Assembly (NCBI GenBank): GCA_964647705.1
Contig: CAZYIW010000014.1
Location: 1 to 29,910, forward strand
Source: CAZYIW01 sp964647705
Lineage (GTDB): Bacteria > Pseudomonadota > Gammaproteobacteria > PS1 > Pseudothioglobaceae
Length of the DNA stretch: 29,910 nucleotides
Direction of reading: 5' to 3'
The notes under the pieces are model-generated. The model made no database searches. It saw only the letters and a program-made list of their open reading frames with translations, and was not told where the DNA came from. Numbering within the stretch: position 1 is the stretch's first letter; each line of letters starts with the position of its first letter. A program made the position numbers and the translations under genes. Positions 22,679 to 29,910 of this stretch are shown one piece after another.

Positions 22679-23404
22679 ATGCAAAACAAACTATCAACGA
22701 GCTTTGGCAATAGTCAAGTAACAACACAAAAGCGACAGCAGTTAATTCGCAGTGTTTTTCAAAGAGTTGCCAGTCGTTATGATTTAATGAACGACATTAT
22801 GAGCATGGGTATTCATCGTTTGTGGAAGTGGCGCTTTATCCGTGAGATTAAAGCCAAATCTGGGCATCTTATTGTTGATCTTGCAGGCGGAACTGGAGAT
22901 ATTGCCAAAGGCTTGATTCAACCAGGAAAGGTATTGTGCATTGTTGATCCTTCGTTAGAAATGATGGCCGTGGCAAAATCAAGATTAAAAGATAATTGTA
23001 ATTATATTGCTGCAGATGCACAACAACTGCCATTCGATGACAATTCAGTCGACATACTCACAATTTCGTTTGGCATTAGAAATGTCACAGATATAAATTT
23101 AGCTCTTGAAGAGATAAATCGCGTACTCAAGCCAGGAGGTAGTTTTTATTGTCTTGAGTTTAGTACACCAGTATTTTGGCTTAAACCTTTTTATGAAGCT
23201 TGGTCAAGGACTATTATTCCACGCCTAGGAGCATGGGTTTCTAAAAATCCTGATGCTTATCATTATCTTATTGAGTCTATAGCAAAGTTTCCTTCACAAA
23301 AAGAGATGCTTAAGATAATACAAAATGCTAATTTTAGTGACGTCTCGTATACAAATCTGTCACTGGGAATTTCTTGTATACATCGAGCGGTAAAACCTTA
23401 TTAA
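22679..23404 (+). CDS. ubiE: UbiE/MenG quinone C-methyltransferase
   Basis: A 241-residue SAM-dependent methyltransferase that methylates the quinone ring in ubiquinone and/or menaquinone synthesis. The family marks are visible: VFQRVASRYDLMNDIMSMG near the start, the SAM motif VDLAGGTGDIA, VDPSLEMM, the SFGIRNVTDINLALEEINRV block and VLKPGG. Length is slightly below E. coli UbiE (251). It is the last gene of the nos-linked run. Whether it is the only copy in the genome, or a second one for a separate quinone, cannot be seen here. Confidence 0.9.
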   Translation: MQNKLSTSFGNSQVTTQKRQQLIRSVFQRVASRYDLMNDIMSMGIHRLWKWRFIREIKAKSGHLIVDLAGGTGDIAKGLIQPGKVLCIVDPSLEMMAVAKSRLKDNCNYIAADAQQLPFDDNSVDILTISFGIRNVTDINLALEEINRVLKPGGSFYCLEFSTPVFWLKPFYEAWSRTIIPRLGAWVSKNPDAYHYLIESIAKFPSQKEMLKIIQNANFSDVSYTNLSLGISCIHRAVKPY

Positions 23405-23490
23405 GTTTACTCAAGCTCTTTCTCAATCAAATCTAAGTTGACTTGAAAATTTTTTGAGCAAGCAAGATTTAAACAGTTTGTAGTCATTGC

Positions 23491-23520
23491 TTTGGCTTTA
23501 TTTTTGTGGCTATTTCATAA
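23491..23520 (+). repeat. Right copy of the short sequence related to 8006-8063
   Basis: tttggctttatttttgtggctatttcataa joins the two parts seen at 8006-8017 and 8042-8063 in the same orientation. The 208-nt gap 23405-23612 otherwise holds only the gntR promoter and operators. Confidence 0.5.
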
Positions 23521-23540
23521 TTTGAAGTTATTTTTATAAA

Positions 23541-23550
23541 TTGTTGACAA
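23541..23550. promoter_or_regulatory. Upstream GntR operator copy
   Basis: ttgttgacaa matches the core of the second site (ttgttaacaa) and the TTGTnnACAA pattern of FadR-type GntR operators. It overlaps the -35 hexamer of the gntR promoter. Confidence 0.65.
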
Positions 23551-23571
23551 TATAAAAATATAAATTATTAT
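23544..23571 (+). promoter_or_regulatory. Sigma70-type promoter of the gntR-prp operon
   Basis: A perfect -35 TTGACA (23544-23549), 16-bp spacer and -10 TATTAT (23566-23571). Predicted +1 is near 23578. An operator overlaps the -35 and another lies downstream of +1, so a bound repressor would block transcription. Confidence 0.65.
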
Positions 23572-23598
23572 TTAACTATATTTAGTGATTTTTTTTAA

Positions 23599-23614
23599 AT
23601 ATTGTTAACAATAT
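23599..23614. promoter_or_regulatory. Downstream GntR operator, perfect 16-bp palindrome
   Basis: atattgttaacaatat is fully symmetric; its centre is 61 bp from that of the upstream copy, about six DNA turns. It touches the ATG at 23613, linking it to autoregulation of the GntR gene and the prp genes behind it. Confidence 0.75.
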
Positions 23615-24320
23615 GGCAATTTTGATGAATAACAAGCTGGGAACTTTGTCGGATCAAGTGTTTTTACGCATGAAGGAAGATATTGTGAGTGGATTGATAG
23701 CGCAAGGGCAAAAAATGGGTGAAGCTGAACTTGCTAAGCGTTATGATATTAGTCGCGGCCCTTTACGTGAGGCCCTGCAAAGGCTTGAGGCCATTAATTT
23801 GGTGACTCGAACACCACACGCGGGAATGCGAGTTGTGATTTTGAATCATGACAAAATGCGCGAGATTTATCAGATGCGAGAGGCAATGGAGAGTTTTGCC
23901 ACGCGATTGGCAGCCAAGGCCATGACCAACAGCGAGATTGATAATCTCTACTACCTACTTAATGAGCACGAAACTGCGATTAAAAAGACCAATGGCAAGG
24001 TCTATTTTCAAGAAGAAGGGGATCCGGATTTTCACTATTATATTTTTTCTAAATGTGGTAACCATCAGCTAATTCAATTTTTAGAAAATCAATTGTACCA
24101 ATTGTTACGAATGTGTCGTTACCGTACCAGTCGTTTGCCATTTCGCCCCAAAAACGCTTTGATTGAGCATCGTGCGATTGTTGATGCTATTAAAAATAGA
24201 GATCAGGAATTTGCTGAGATACTCATGCGTAGACACATTCAGAGTTCATGGCAACTAGTTGACTCTATGCTCAATGATGAACAGCAAAATGATACTAAGA
24301 ATAAAACAATGAATGAATAG
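23613..24320 (+). CDS. GntR/FadR-family regulator of the methylcitrate genes
   Basis: A 235-residue regulator: winged HTH at about residues 10-75 (ELAKRYDISRGPLREALQRL is the recognition part) and a helical FCD ligand domain with the metal/effector positions DPDFHYYIF and EHRAIVDAI. FCD-type GntR proteins often control propionate/methylcitrate genes; the direct neighbours prpB-prpC support that. Likely effector is methylcitrate, 2-methylisocitrate or a related acid (inference). No clear ribosome-binding site exists for ATG 23613; ATG 23625 (MNNKLGTLSD) is equally possible and would free the palindrome from the coding region. Confidence 0.87.
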   Translation: MAILMNNKLGTLSDQVFLRMKEDIVSGLIAQGQKMGEAELAKRYDISRGPLREALQRLEAINLVTRTPHAGMRVVILNHDKMREIYQMREAMESFATRLAAKAMTNSEIDNLYYLLNEHETAIKKTNGKVYFQEEGDPDFHYYIFSKCGNHQLIQFLENQLYQLLRMCRYRTSRLPFRPKNALIEHRAIVDAIKNRDQEFAEILMRRHIQSSWQLVDSMLNDEQQNDTKNKTMNE

Positions 24321-24328
24321 GAGTTTTC

Positions 24329-25198
24329 GTGAGTCGAGGAAAGAAATTTAGAGATTTAGTTGCAATTGAGAAGCCACTACAGGTGGTGGGAACGGTGGAT
24401 GCTTATAGTGCGATTATGGCGCAAAAGGTTGGCCATAAAGCCATTTACTTATCGGGCGGCGGTGTGGCTGCTTGTTCTTTAGGTACGCCAGACCTTGGTA
24501 TTACTACATTGCATGATGTATTAGAAGATGCAAAGCGTATTACCGATGCTTCAGATTTGCCACTACTGGTGGATGTAGATACAGGCTGGGGTGGTGCGTT
24601 TAATATTGCCAGATGCGTGCGTGAGATGGAGCGCGCAAATGTGGCGGCAATCCATATCGAAGATCAGGTTATTCAAAAACGTTGTGGTCATCGTCCCAAT
24701 AAGATGGTGGTGTCGACCGAACAGATGTGTGAGCGTATTAAGTCGGCTGTTGACGCTCGTGTTGATGATAATTTTGTGATAATGGCCAGAACGGATGCGC
24801 TGGCTGTTGAAGGGATGGAATCCACAGTAGAAAAAGCAGCAGCTTTTGTCGAAGCTGGAGCGGATATGATTTTCCCTGAAGCACTCAATACTCTAGAACA
24901 GTATCAAACCTTCTCAAGCGCAGTTGATGTGCCAATATTGGCCAATATTACAGAATTTGGTGCCACTCCACTGTTTAATAAAAGTGAGCTTCATGAGTCT
25001 GGAGTGGATATTGTCTTGTACCCACTCAGTGCCTTTAGAGCCATGAGTAAGGCAGCACTGAATGTTTATGAGCATATTTTGACTGATGGCGATCAAAAAG
25101 CGGTGGTGGATACGATGCAAACACGTATGGATCTCTACGACTTTTTAGATTATCACCAATATGAGCAAAAATTAGACGAACTATTTAGCAAGGAGTAA
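24329..25198 (+). CDS. prpB: 2-methylisocitrate lyase
   Basis: A 289-residue isocitrate lyase/PEP mutase-family enzyme that splits 2-methylisocitrate into pyruvate and succinate. Visible marks: SGGGVAACSLGTPD, metal-binding Asp83/Asp85 in VDVDTGWGG, and the catalytic KRCGH loop (117-121, KRCGHRPNKMV), which distinguishes PrpB. Start is GTG 24329 with aggag (24319-24323) five bases upstream. It follows gntR by 8 nt in the prp operon. Confidence 0.95.
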   Translation: MSRGKKFRDLVAIEKPLQVVGTVDAYSAIMAQKVGHKAIYLSGGGVAACSLGTPDLGITTLHDVLEDAKRITDASDLPLLVDVDTGWGGAFNIARCVREMERANVAAIHIEDQVIQKRCGHRPNKMVVSTEQMCERIKSAVDARVDDNFVIMARTDALAVEGMESTVEKAAAFVEAGADMIFPEALNTLEQYQTFSSAVDVPILANITEFGATPLFNKSELHESGVDIVLYPLSAFRAMSKAALNVYEHILTDGDQKAVVDTMQTRMDLYDFLDYHQYEQKLDELFSKE

Positions 25199-25203
25199 GA
25201 ACA

Positions 25204-26334
25204 ATGGGTGGCGCAAAAAAAACTGGAGGGGCGGGATTACGCGGTCAAAGCGCTGGAGAAACTGCGCTTTCGACAGTGGGTGTTAGCGGCTCAGGCTTAA
25301 CTTATCGTGGATATGATGTAGTGGACTTGGCACAAAATGTCAGCTTTGAAGAGGTGGCTTATTTAATTTTGCATGGCAATCTTCCAACACAAGAGCAATT
25401 AGATGCTTATATCGCCAAATTAAAGACACTCAGAGGTCTGTCGCAACAGATGAAGGGGGTGTTGGAAAATATTCCAAAAAGTGCACATCCAATGGATGTC
25501 TTGCGCACTGGTTGTTCAATGTTGGGCAACTTAGAGATGGAGGAAGATTTTAGCCAACAAGTGGATAAGGCAGATCGCATGCTGGCCGCTTTTCCATCCA
25601 TTATTAATTATTGGTATCAGTATTCACATAATGCTAAGCGTATTGATGTGGAAACCGATGACGACACAATTGGTGGGCATTTTCTGCATTTATTACATGG
25701 CAAAAAGCCAAGCGATTTGCATGCGCAAGTCATGGGTGTGTCTTTGATTTTATATGCCGAGCATGAGTTCAATGCATCAACCTTTGCTGGTCGGGTATGC
25801 GCTTCAACACTGTCTGATATCCATTCAGCAGTGACCAGTGCAATTGGCACGCTGCGTGGTCCACTCCATGGTGGTGCAAATGAAGCCGCTAGCGATATGA
25901 TTAATCAATGGAAGACACCAGATGAGGCAGAAGACGCAATCATAAACATGCTGGCCACTAAACAACTGATTATGGGTTTTGGCCATGCGGTTTATACCGA
26001 GTCTGATCCACGTAATGCGGTAATAAAGGGCTGGTCTGAAAAATTATCAAACATGGTAGGAGATACACACTTATACGCGGTGTCTGAGCGAGTGGAATCG
26101 GTCATGAAACGTGAAAAAGGATTGTTTGCAAATGCAGACTTTTTTCATGCATCGGCTTACCAATTTATGGGCATTCCAACCAAATTATTTACACCAATAT
26201 TTGTTTGCTCTAGAGTAACAGGCTGGTGTGCGCATATCTTTGAACAAAGAGCGAATAATCGTATTATTCGACCGAATGCAGACTACATTGGGCCAAGCTT
26301 AAGACAAGTAGAACCCATTGAGGCTAGAGTTTAA
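25204..26334 (+). CDS. prpC: 2-methylcitrate synthase
   Basis: A 376-residue citrate-synthase-family enzyme joining propionyl-CoA and oxaloacetate. It has LTYRGYDVVDLA, the GPLHGGANEA active-site His, GFGHAVYTESDPRN with the second His, and the C-terminal catalytic Asp region in a normal fold order. Length and the short N-terminus fit PrpC rather than the longer GltA citrate synthase, and the prpB/acnD neighbours decide it. aggag (25191-25195), inside the prpB 3' end, serves as its ribosome-binding site. Confidence 0.95.
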   Translation: MGGAKKTGGAGLRGQSAGETALSTVGVSGSGLTYRGYDVVDLAQNVSFEEVAYLILHGNLPTQEQLDAYIAKLKTLRGLSQQMKGVLENIPKSAHPMDVLRTGCSMLGNLEMEEDFSQQVDKADRMLAAFPSIINYWYQYSHNAKRIDVETDDDTIGGHFLHLLHGKKPSDLHAQVMGVSLILYAEHEFNASTFAGRVCASTLSDIHSAVTSAIGTLRGPLHGGANEAASDMINQWKTPDEAEDAIINMLATKQLIMGFGHAVYTESDPRNAVIKGWSEKLSNMVGDTHLYAVSERVESVMKREKGLFANADFFHASAYQFMGIPTKLFTPIFVCSRVTGWCAHIFEQRANNRIIRPNADYIGPSLRQVEPIEARV

Positions 26335-26367
26335 TGACACTTAAAAAATTGACTAAAGATAGTATTA

Positions 26368-28668
26368 ATGAATACACACTACCGTAAACAGCTTCAAAAC
26401 ACCAATTTAGATTATTTTGATGTTCGACAAGCGGTGGAAGATATTAAGGCTGGGTCTTATGCCAAGCTACCTTACACATCTAAAATCTTGGCAGAGCAGT
26501 TGGTTCGTTGTTGTGACCCAAAGATACTATCAGATTCACTCAAACAGCTGATTGATAACAAGCAAGAGAAGGATTTTCCTTGGTATCCTGCTCGTGTCGT
26601 CTGTCATGATATTTTAGGACTCACAGCTTTGGTAGATTTAGCTGGACTTAGAGATGCAATTGCTGATCAAGGGGGAGATCCTGCTAAAGTCAACCCAGTG
26701 GTTCAAACCCAGTTGATTGTTGATCATTCCTTGTCAGTGGAGGCACCAGGTTTTGATGAGGATGCATTTGACAAAAACCGCGCTATTGAAGATCGTCGCA
26801 ATAAAGATCGCTTTGATTTTATTGACTGGTGTAAGACATCTTTTAAAAATGTAGATGTCATTCCAGCGGGCAATGGCATTATGCATCAGATTAACCTAGA
26901 GAAAATGTCACCGGTTATCCAAGCGCGTGAAGGTGTGGCCTTTCCAGATACTTGCGTGGGTACAGATTCACACACACCACATATTGATTCATTAGGTGTG
27001 ATGGCTATTGGTGTGGGTGGTTTAGAGGCAGAAACAGTAATGCTAGGTCTGCCATCGATGATGCGTGTACCCGATATTGTTGGCGTTGAAATTGTTGGTC
27101 GACGTCAAGCAAATATCACAGCAACTGACATCGTTTTGGCAATGACTGAATTTTTGCGTGGTGAGAAAGTGGTGTCATCCTATCTTGAGTTTTTTGGTGA
27201 AGGCACCAAAGAGTTAACCATTGGTGATCGTGCTACGATTTCTAATATGACACCAGAGTTTGGCGCTTCAGCAGGCCTATTCTATATCGATGAACAAACC
27301 ATCAACTATTTAAAATTAACCGGCAGAGAGCAGGCTCAAATAAAATTGGTTGAACAATATGCCAAAGANNNNNNNNNNNNNNNNNNNNNNNNNNNNNNNN
27401 NNNNNNNNNNNNNNNNNNNNNNNNNNNNNNNNNNNNNNNNNNNNNNNNNNNNNNNNNNNNNNNNNNNNTTTGGTATTGTGGGTTTTGCTTGTACGACTTG
27501 TAATGGTATGTCAGGTGCGCTAGATCCTGTGATTCAAAATGAGATTATTGAACGAGATTTGTATGCAACGGCCGTATTATCAGGCAACAGAAACTTTGAT
27601 GGTCGTATCCATCCTTATGCTAAGCAAGCATTTTTAGCCTCTCCACCACTGGTGGTCGCTTATGCCATTGCCGGCACTATGCGATTTGATATTGAAAAAG
27701 ACAGTTTGGGTACTGACGCCAACGGTGATCCAATTACTTTAAAAGATATCTGGCCATCCGATAAAGAGATTGACGCCATTATTGATGCTTATGTGAAGCC
27801 TGAGATGTTTTATGAGATTTATAATCCAATGTTTGATATAGAGGTCTCAACTCAAGCTGTGAGTCATTTGTATGATTGGGATGACAACAGTACTTACATT
27901 AGCCGTCCACCCTATTGGGAGGGCGCCTTAGCAGGTGAGAGAACCATGCGTGGTATGCGTCCTTTGGCAGTACTGGGCGATAATATCACCACCGATCATT
28001 TGTCACCATCTAATGCCATCATGTTAGACAGTGCAGCCGGTGATTACTTGCATAAGATGGGTTTACCAGAAGAAGACTTTAATTCTTATGCCACACATCG
28101 TGGCGATCATTTGACTGCACAACGTGCAACATTTGCCAACCCTAAACTATTGAATGAGATGTGTCGTGATCAGACGGGTGAGATTAAACAAGGTTCGCTG
28201 GCACGAGTTGAACCAGAAGGCGAGCAGATGCGCATGTGGGAGGCGATTGAAACTTATCTCGAGCGTAAACAACCATTGATTATCATTGCTGGCGCTGATT
28301 ATGGACAGGGATCGTCGCGTGATTGGGCAGCCAAAGGTGTGCGCCTAGCGGGTGTAGAGGTGATTTTGGCACAAGGTTTTGAGCGTATCCATCGTACTAA
28401 CTTAGTGGGTATGGGCGTATTGCCATTGCAATTTGCCGATGGTGAGACACGCAATACTTATAACATTGATGGCAGTGAAATCTTTGATGTTGAAGGTGAG
28501 ATTACACCAGGTGCTTTGCTTAATGTCAAGATGACTCGAAGAAACGCCGAGGTTGAGAATATTCCAGTGACTTGCCGTTTAGATACGCAAGCAGATGTCC
28601 ACATTCATGCAGCAGGTGGTGTGTTGCAACGTTTTGCACAAGATTTTTTGCAGGAGAGTGCCCAATGA
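26368..28668 (+). CDS. acnD: Fe/S-dependent 2-methylisocitrate dehydratase AcnD (assembly gap inside)
   Basis: An aconitase-family enzyme dehydrating 2-methylcitrate to 2-methylaconitate in the PrpF-dependent pathway. It begins NTHYRKQLQNTNLDYFDVRQ, typical AcnD, with the CVGTDSHTPHIDSLGVMAIG block and, after the gap, FACTTCNGMSGALDP with two cluster Cys and the GADYGQGSSRDWAAKGVRL swivel-domain motif. The 766 codons counted here include 34 unknowns; the family is about 865 residues, so about 100 residues, including the first cluster-Cys motif (TSCTNTS type), are missing from the assembly, not from the gene. The reading frame agrees on both sides. Confidence 0.93.
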   Translation: MNTHYRKQLQNTNLDYFDVRQAVEDIKAGSYAKLPYTSKILAEQLVRCCDPKILSDSLKQLIDNKQEKDFPWYPARVVCHDILGLTALVDLAGLRDAIADQGGDPAKVNPVVQTQLIVDHSLSVEAPGFDEDAFDKNRAIEDRRNKDRFDFIDWCKTSFKNVDVIPAGNGIMHQINLEKMSPVIQAREGVAFPDTCVGTDSHTPHIDSLGVMAIGVGGLEAETVMLGLPSMMRVPDIVGVEIVGRRQANITATDIVLAMTEFLRGEKVVSSYLEFFGEGTKELTIGDRATISNMTPEFGASAGLFYIDEQTINYLKLTGREQAQIKLVEQYAKXXXXXXXXXXXXXXXXXXXXXXXXXXXXXXXXXXFGIVGFACTTCNGMSGALDPVIQNEIIERDLYATAVLSGNRNFDGRIHPYAKQAFLASPPLVVAYAIAGTMRFDIEKDSLGTDANGDPITLKDIWPSDKEIDAIIDAYVKPEMFYEIYNPMFDIEVSTQAVSHLYDWDDNSTYISRPPYWEGALAGERTMRGMRPLAVLGDNITTDHLSPSNAIMLDSAAGDYLHKMGLPEEDFNSYATHRGDHLTAQRATFANPKLLNEMCRDQTGEIKQGSLARVEPEGEQMRMWEAIETYLERKQPLIIIAGADYGQGSSRDWAAKGVRLAGVEVILAQGFERIHRTNLVGMGVLPLQFADGETRNTYNIDGSEIFDVEGEITPGALLNVKMTRRNAEVENIPVTCRLDTQADVHIHAAGGVLQRFAQDFLQESAQ
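27369..27468. other. Assembly gap (100 N) inside acnD
   Basis: Exactly 100 N, a common placeholder length. Comparison with the usual AcnD length suggests roughly 400 bases are really missing; a true length leaving remainder 1 on division by 3 would keep the frame, as the 100-N filler does. Confidence 0.97.
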
Positions 28669-29843
28669 CTCATGCGCCACAAATAGCAATTCCAGCAACT
28701 TATATGCGTGGTGGTACCAGCAAGGGTGTTTTTTTTAAGCTGACAGATTTGCCAGTGGCGTGTCAAGTACCCGGTAAAGCCCGAGATGCTATGTTACTGC
28801 GTGTTATCGGAAGCCCAGACCCTTACGGCAAACAAACCGATGGCATGGGTGGTGCCACTTCCAGTACCAGCAAAACTGTAATTTTGGCCAAAAGTAGTAA
28901 ACCAGATCATGATGTTGATTACTTTTTTGGACAGGTGTCCATAGATAAGCCATTTGTAGATTGGAGTGGTAATTGCGGTAATCTAACAGCTGCGGTTGGA
29001 TCATTTGCGATCAATAGTGGCTTGGTTGATGCGAATCGCCTGCCTGAGAATGGTGTTGCCACGGTGCGTATTTGGCAACAAAATATTGAGAAAACTATTG
29101 TGGTTAAAGTACCAATGATCAATAAAGAGGTGCAAGAGATAGGTGAGTTTGAGCTTGATGGGGTAACTTTTCCAGCGGCTGAGGTTCAGGTTGAATTTAT
29201 CTCGCCAATAGACAGTGCCAACGCCATGTTTCCAACCGGTAATTTGGTAGACGATTTAGAAGTGCCGGACGTGGGTATGTTTAAAGCAACAATGATCAAC
29301 GCTGGCATTCCAACCATCTTCTTAAATGCGAGAGAAATTGGATATACAGGTACCGAGCTTCAAGGTGAGATTAATAGCGATGAAAAAGCGCTCGCTATGT
29401 TTGAGAGCATTCGCGCTCATGGCGCAATGAGGATGGGTTTAATTCATAACATTGAAGAAGCGATGAAGCGCCAACACACACCAAAAATTGCTTTTGTTCA
29501 TGAAGCAAAGCGTTATAACGCGTCCAGCGGTAAAACTATTGACAAGGCTGATATTGATTTGAATGTTCGTGCTTTGTCTATGGGGTTATTACACCATGCA
29601 ATGATGGGTACAGCAGCAGTGGCCATTGGTGTGGCAGCGAGCATACCAGGCACCCTTGTAAACATCGCAACGGGTGGTGTAAAACGTGACTCTGTCACTT
29701 TTGGTCACCCCTCTGGCGTGCTAAGAGTAGGCGCAGAGGTGACACACAGTAATGGTGAGTGGATGGCAAATAAAGTAGTTATGAGTCGAAGTGCGAGAGT
29801 ACTAATGCAAGGCTCGGTATATATACCGAGCGATGTTATATAA
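28665..29843 (+). CDS. prpF: 2-methylaconitate cis-trans isomerase
   Basis: A 392-residue protein of the PrpF (diaminopimelate-epimerase-like) family, which isomerises the AcnD product to cis-2-methylaconitate for hydration. Family blocks: YMRGGTSKGVFF, GSPDPYGKQTDGMGGATSST, WSGNCGNLTAAVG and FGHPSGVLRVG. ATG 28665 overlaps the acnD stop (ATGA) and has caggag (28651-28656) upstream, so it is preferred to the long N-terminal extension starting at 28572. AcnD + PrpF together replace PrpD in this pathway. Confidence 0.95.
   Translation: MTHAPQIAIPATYMRGGTSKGVFFKLTDLPVACQVPGKARDAMLLRVIGSPDPYGKQTDGMGGATSSTSKTVILAKSSKPDHDVDYFFGQVSIDKPFVDWSGNCGNLTAAVGSFAINSGLVDANRLPENGVATVRIWQQNIEKTIVVKVPMINKEVQEIGEFELDGVTFPAAEVQVEFISPIDSANAMFPTGNLVDDLEVPDVGMFKATMINAGIPTIFLNAREIGYTGTELQGEINSDEKALAMFESIRAHGAMRMGLIHNIEEAMKRQHTPKIAFVHEAKRYNASSGKTIDKADIDLNVRALSMGLLHHAMMGTAAVAIGVAASIPGTLVNIATGGVKRDSVTFGHPSGVLRVGAEVTHSNGEWMANKVVMSRSARVLMQGSVYIPSDVI
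29812..29831. repeat. Perfect 20-bp palindrome at the 3' end of prpF
   Basis: gctcggtata followed directly by tataccgagc, inside the last prpF codons. As RNA it can form a stem of about 8 bp with a small loop, but no T-run follows. It may be a processing or stability element between prpF and the next gene. Confidence 0.6.
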
Positions 29844-29880
29844 CTTCGCTTAGATAATGATTAACGATAGGAGAATAAAA

Positions 29881-29910
29881 ATGACTTACAAGCAAGAGCT
29901 AGATGCATCA
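29881..29910 (+). CDS. Start of a further gene, cut by the window edge (possibly prpE)
   Basis: An ATG at 29881 with a good ribosome-binding site (aggag, 29870-29874) opens a frame reading MTYKQELDAS before the window ends. It is 37 nt behind prpF on the same strand, so probably in the same operon. The first residues resemble the start of PrpE/acetyl-CoA-synthetase-type enzymes, and propionyl-CoA synthetase would complete the pathway, but ten residues cannot prove it. Confidence 0.5.
   Translation, partial: MTYKQELDAS

Noticed and set aside
26368..28668. acnD as a truncated pseudogene because it is about 100 residues short
   Set aside because: The shortfall coincides with the 100-N gap, and the reading frame and conserved motifs are intact on both sides.
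1..29910. CRISPR array or insertion sequence
   Set aside because: No regularly spaced repeats, cas genes, transposase frames or terminal inverted repeats were seen on either strand.

Overview
The window looks like a chromosomal segment of a low-GC marine gammaproteobacterium. The acnD/prpF form of the methylcitrate cycle, the UbiE/PyrF-type housekeeping genes, the AT-rich intergenic DNA and the mix of sulfur and N2O metabolism fit a sulfur-oxidiser near the SUP05/Thioglobus lineage. That placement is inference from gene content, not from a phylogenetic marker. It is draft assembly: a 100-N run interrupts acnD.

Layout. (1) 1-2650: tRNA-Arg(CCT), a DsbA/FrnE-like protein, a glycine-zipper envelope protein, a small Sel1 protein, pyrF with its terminator, and a small tautomerase. 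(2) 2711-7776: a one-carbon sulfur module. A TetR regulator diverges across a 14-bp palindrome from a periplasmic methanethiol oxidase (mtoX), followed by a SCO-type copper chaperone with a CX5C motif and a His-rich tail, a MauG/CcpA-type di-haem peroxidase, and a secreted metallo-beta-lactamase-fold protein lacking two canonical zinc histidines. (3) 7800-8394: tRNA-Val(GAC) and a 395-nt gene-free leader ending in a well-formed FNR/DNR-type class II promoter. (4) 8395-19181: a clade II (Sec-exported) nitrous oxide reductase cluster in the order nosZ, two cytochromes c, nosB-like, nosD, nosG, nosH, nosF, cytochrome c, nosL, nosY; nosR is absent. (5) 19210-23404: a tail on the nos cluster, with an unknown exported 116-aa protein, a fused TroA-like + SCO protein, a UbiA-family prenyltransferase, a BASS-family transporter and a UbiE/MenG methyltransferase. 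(6) 23541-29910: a GntR regulator with two operator copies and prpB-prpC-acnD-prpF, then the start of another gene, probably an acyl-CoA synthetase (prpE-like).

How it fits together. MtoX would turn methanethiol into formaldehyde, sulfide and H2O2; SCO is likely for copper delivery and MauG for peroxide handling or protein maturation. In the nos module, quinol would be oxidised by NosGH, electrons would pass through the cytochromes c to the CuA site of NosZ, and NosDFYL plus SCO-type proteins would supply copper or sulfur for CuZ and CuA. The UbiA + UbiE pair at the end of the operon suggests quinone synthesis tied to N2O respiration. Copper supply links both modules.

Most interesting points: the TroA-SCO fusion in which the three canonical metal-binding His of the TroA fold are replaced by Tyr/Phe/Tyr; the quinone-transporter triad attached to the nos cluster; intrinsic terminators placed directly after both mtoX and nosZ; and a short related sequence found at both borders of the nos/quinone block.
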